Assembly (NCBI GenBank): GCA_037143335.1
Contig: JBAWZA010000008.1
Coordinates: 1 to 64,000 of the forward strand
Length of the DNA: 64,000 nt
Direction of reading: 5' to 3'
From: PALSA-1296 sp037143335
GTDB taxonomy: Bacteria > Bacteroidota > Ignavibacteria > Palsa-1295
Shown here one piece after another: positions 61,912-64,000 of this stretch. The notes beneath the pieces were generated by a model. That model had not been told where the DNA came from. It saw nothing but the letters and a program-made list of their open reading frames with translations, and did no database searches. Positions within the stretch are counted from its first letter, which is position 1. Each line of letters starts with the position of its first letter. Both the position numbers and the translations under genes were made by a program.

Positions 61912-63486
61912 TTATTTAATTCCCAATATACGAAATGCTACCCGACGATTTTTGCGGCGACCTTCTTCAGACACATTATCTGAAACAGGACTGACTGAGC
62001 CAAAACCTTCTGCCCGTAGCCGCGACTCTGGGATTCCCTTCGCAATGAGGTAGTTCACTACTGCCTTGGCACGCTCAACAGAAAGCTGCTTATTAAATTC
62101 CAAAGCGCCAATGCTATCGGTATGCCCTTGAATTTCTATACTCATCGAGGAATTGATTTTCAAAAATTCGACAACTTTATCAAGAGAGAAGAAAGATTCG
62201 GGTTTTAAGTTTGATGTATTAAAATCGAAGAAAATATCTCCGAGTGTTGTCAGGCTTCCGACCCTGATGCTATCGAGTACAATATCTAGAATTGGCTCCG
62301 AAAATCCTGCTTGATTGGAAAGATCAATCTCATCACTAAATGGTAAGAAGCCTGGCGAAGTGACGTTGAATCGGTAATGAGAACCAGCTGGCAAAACCAT
62401 CGAAAAGTTCTCCGCATCATCAGATGTAGATGACCGTGCAACTTCATGATTTTCAACGATGTCGGTACAAATAATTTGCGCATTCAGCGTATTTCCTGCT
62501 CTATCAGTCACTCGTCCACTGAGTAACGTTACAGCTGTTGGTTGTTGATCCTCCGTAAGGGCAATCTTGTATAAATCTAATCCGTACTCTCCGTTTGATG
62601 AAGAAAAATACGCCACATCTCCTGAAGCAGGAATGCTATAATAAGCGTCCATTCCCGAAGTATTTATTTGATCTCCTAAATTTTGCGGAGCAGTCCAATT
62701 AATCCATGAATCATCCAATCGTTTTGTCATGAATACGTCTGCCTCGCCGAAGCCTCCTTTGCCTGATGTTGAATAATAGAGAGTTTTTCCATCAGGCGCG
62801 AGGAATGGTGCGAAGTCGTTTTCAGTGGAGTTGATAACAGGTCCAAGATTTATCGGTGCAGCGTAGAGATGTTTTTTTCTGTCTTTGAGTTTGCACATGT
62901 AGAGATCAAGTTTACCGTACCCGTCTGCGGTTTCGGCTGAGAGTAAAATAAATTCGCCATTGGTGCTAATGCACTGTGTGGAGAATTGATTAGCATTTGT
63001 GTAGTTCTCAATCGTAATCGGGTCTAAGTGCCACTTAGAATTAGTATCACGCTCGGCGAAGCATAATCCGCTGACTGCGTTATGATAAAAGTTTTTAATA
63101 AAGAGAACATTGCCGTCAGGTGATACACCACTTATAGCATCATTCCCATCGGAGTTTATCGGGACACCAAGATTCTTGGGCTTCCCCCACCTATTGCCTT
63201 GCCACTTTGATACATAACAATCTTGTAAATGTTCATCACCATAATTTGATGGGTTGCCTACCCCCATTGTAAAAAAAAGTAATTTACCACTTGGTGCAAT
63301 AATTGGTGCAAGCTCCGAGAACGGTGAATTGATAAGATGACCGAGGTTTTGCTTCTCAGGAAGGTGCTTCCTCTGAGAGTAAGCATTTCCCAAAAAAACG
63401 AAAAGCAAAAGTGAAATAGACGGGAGTAGTGCCACAACGGCAACGAGAGACCGTTTGTATCCGATTAATAGTTTTCGGGTTCTCAA
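61912..63486 (-). CDS. PD40 propeller-OmpA envelope protein, PorE-like
   Basis: A 524-residue exported protein. A signal/anchor segment (15-36) is followed by a WD40-like PD40 propeller (about 45-310; SELAPIIAPSGKLLFFTMGV, NDFAPFLAPDGKTLYYSTSG), a carboxypeptidase-regulatory-like domain (about 325-400; LSGRVTDRAGNTL) and an OmpA C-terminal peptidoglycan-binding domain (about 415-520; IEIQGHTDSIG, RRKNRRVAFRI). This matches T9SS PorE except that the N-terminal TPR part is missing. The only usable start is TTG at 63486, one base after the tRNA-Cys gene, so the mRNA probably arises by processing of a tRNA-mRNA transcript. Confidence 0.85.
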   Translation of the reverse strand: MRTRKLLIGYKRSLVAVVALLPSISLLLFVFLGNAYSQRKHLPEKQNLGHLINSPFSELAPIIAPSGKLLFFTMGVGNPSNYGDEHLQDCYVSKWQGNRWGKPKNLGVPINSDGNDAISGVSPDGNVLFIKNFYHNAVSGLCFAERDTNSKWHLDPITIENYTNANQFSTQCISTNGEFILLSAETADGYGKLDLYMCKLKDRKKHLYAAPINLGPVINSTENDFAPFLAPDGKTLYYSTSGKGGFGEADVFMTKRLDDSWINWTAPQNLGDQINTSGMDAYYSIPASGDVAYFSSSNGEYGLDLYKIALTEDQQPTAVTLLSGRVTDRAGNTLNAQIICTDIVENHEVARSSTSDDAENFSMVLPAGSHYRFNVTSPGFLPFSDEIDLSNQAGFSEPILDIVLDSIRVGSLTTLGDIFFDFNTSNLKPESFFSLDKVVEFLKINSSMSIEIQGHTDSIGALEFNKQLSVERAKAVVNYLIAKGIPESRLRAEGFGSVSPVSDNVSEEGRRKNRRVAFRILGIK

Positions 63487-63487
63487 G

Positions 63488-63559
63488 AGGTGCCGATCAG
63501 ACTCGAACTGATGAATAGAGCTTTTGCAGAGCTCTGCCTTACCACTTGGCTACGGCACC
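63488..63559 (-). tRNA. tRNA-Cys (anticodon GCA)
   Basis: A 72-base cloverleaf: acceptor stem GGTGCCG / CGGCACC with U73, D-arm AGCCAAGTGGTAAGGC, anticodon stem GAGCT/AGCTC with loop CTGCAAA (GCA), T-arm TTCGAGTC in context. The 3' CCA is not encoded. It is transcribed on the minus strand from the promoter near 63605 and runs directly into the PorE-like gene. Confidence 0.96.
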
Positions 63560-63604
63560 ATATCATTCTCTAGTTGCATAACGGATGAAAAACTATTGGT
63601 GTTC

Positions 63605-63638
63605 CAAAATTATTCTTACTCTTTCTGAAACATAACAA
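63605..63638 (-). promoter_or_regulatory. Promoter of the tRNA-Cys/translation operon
   Basis: TAATTTTG (63605-63612, minus strand) with TTG at 63636-63638, a 23-base spacer. It lies about 45 bases before the tRNA 5' end. Confidence 0.5.
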
Positions 63639-63649
63639 GATTTCTGTTG

Positions 63650-63657
63650 TAAATTTG
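63650..63657 (+). promoter_or_regulatory. Promoter element of the ABC transporter gene
   Basis: TAAATTTG, 21 bases before the ATG at 63679. It fits TAnnTTTG. No TTG at -33. It is divergent from the tRNA promoter in the 119-base gap. Confidence 0.5.
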
Positions 63658-63678
63658 GACTTATTCGTTCATCACATT

Positions 63679-64000
63679 ATGGAATTTGCAATAACGACTG
63701 ATAGTCTCGCTAAAAGATTCGGCTCCGGAAAAGGAAGCGTACCTGCCTTGCCAGGAGTGAGCATTTCTGTCAGGCGAGGGGAAATCTATTCCCTCTTAGG
63801 ACCCAATGGAGCTGGTAAGACAACCTTTATCAAGTGTCTTTTAGGAATAGTCTTCCCCACCGGAGGTTCAGGATATATCCTCGGTATGCCCCTTGCCTCC
63901 ATCGCTGCCAAAGAAAAAATTGGCTACTTACCCGAAAACCACAAGTATCCGCTACATCTAACGGGTGAACAAGTACTCCGTTATTTTGGGAAACTCTCCG
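63679..64000 (+). CDS. ABC transporter ATP-binding protein (partial, 3' end off window)
   Basis: The first 107 codons of an ABC-2 type exporter ATPase: strand-rich start, Walker A GPNGAGKTT near residues 41-49, then IKCLLGIVFPTGGSGYI and a Q-loop region KIGYLPENHKYPLHLTGEQV. The PENHK pattern belongs to the ATPases of drug or lipid ABC-2 exporters. Substrate and permease lie beyond the window. Confidence 0.92.
   Translation, partial: MEFAITTDSLAKRFGSGKGSVPALPGVSISVRRGEIYSLLGPNGAGKTTFIKCLLGIVFPTGGSGYILGMPLASIAAKEKIGYLPENHKYPLHLTGEQVLRYFGKLS

Noticed and set aside
1..64000. CRISPR array, prophage or restriction/defence island
   Set aside because: No regularly spaced repeats and no cas, integrase, phage structural, methylase or toxin-antitoxin genes were seen on either strand.

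Overview
The window comes from a Gram-negative bacterium of the Bacteroidota/Chlorobiota (FCB) group, most like the Ignavibacteria/Kapabacteria branch; the branch is an inference. The reasons are a type IX secretion (T9SS) signature (a giant PorU-like C25 peptidase, C-terminal 'NPF' sorting domains on two proteins, and PorW-like and PorE-like lineage proteins), many lipoprotein and TonB systems, and repeated use of the Bacteroidota promoter element TAnnTTTG. Base composition is moderate and even, with no IS element, phage, integrase or CRISPR array. Nearly all of it reads as chromosomal core sequence.

Layout. 1-528: 5' part of carA (minus). 578-4468: a vitamin B12 uptake operon (minus) with its own promoter, a cobalamin riboswitch, a TonB-dependent receptor, a BtuG-like propeller lipoprotein and a small DUF6580 membrane protein. 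4471-11215: an M48 metalloprotease lipoprotein behind the PorU-like peptidase. 11392-12618: an outer-membrane barrel and a mono-haem cytochrome lipoprotein under a palindromic operator candidate. 12764-17785: an overlapping run of PorW-like TPR lipoprotein, pyrK, pyrD and a lytic transglycosylase. 18030-24776: a CtpA-like protease, an ABC-F ATPase, a YetF/DUF421 protein and fusA. 24836-24921: a strong candidate small RNA. 25041-30641: a RmlD-like reductase, a BNR-propeller T9SS cargo and a HisA-like barrel that has lost its catalytic residues. 30827-36301: smc convergent with cdsA and a CPBP protease.

36412-42475 is a compact polysaccharide export set (Wza-like, Wzz-like, flippase, O-antigen ligase/polymerase) with no glycosyltransferase; the flippase carries an 8-G tract. 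42435-45001 holds pdxST divergent from a LysR regulator. 45188-51825 is a Ton energy cluster: ExbB, two ExbD, two TonB, a small membrane protein, a PstS-like lipoprotein and a periplasmic TPR protein. 51910-54506 is an MCE lipid transporter (MlaE-F-D).

54568-63559 (minus) is the conserved translation/transcription operon read as tRNA-Cys, PorE-like OmpA protein, rimP, nusA, infB, rbfA, truB, ribF and a biotin carrier protein. An ABC transporter ATPase starts at 63679 and runs off the window.

The main themes are cell-envelope transport and secretion (B12, Ton, T9SS, MCE, polysaccharide) mixed with housekeeping. The most interesting non-coding signals are the three-hairpin RNA at 24836-24921, the TonB leader hairpin that displays its ribosome site at 48077-48106, the GTCTTAAT operator at 12575-12618, starts that nearly coincide with promoters, and the protein gene that begins one base after tRNA-Cys. 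No gap without a gene exceeds about 300 bases.
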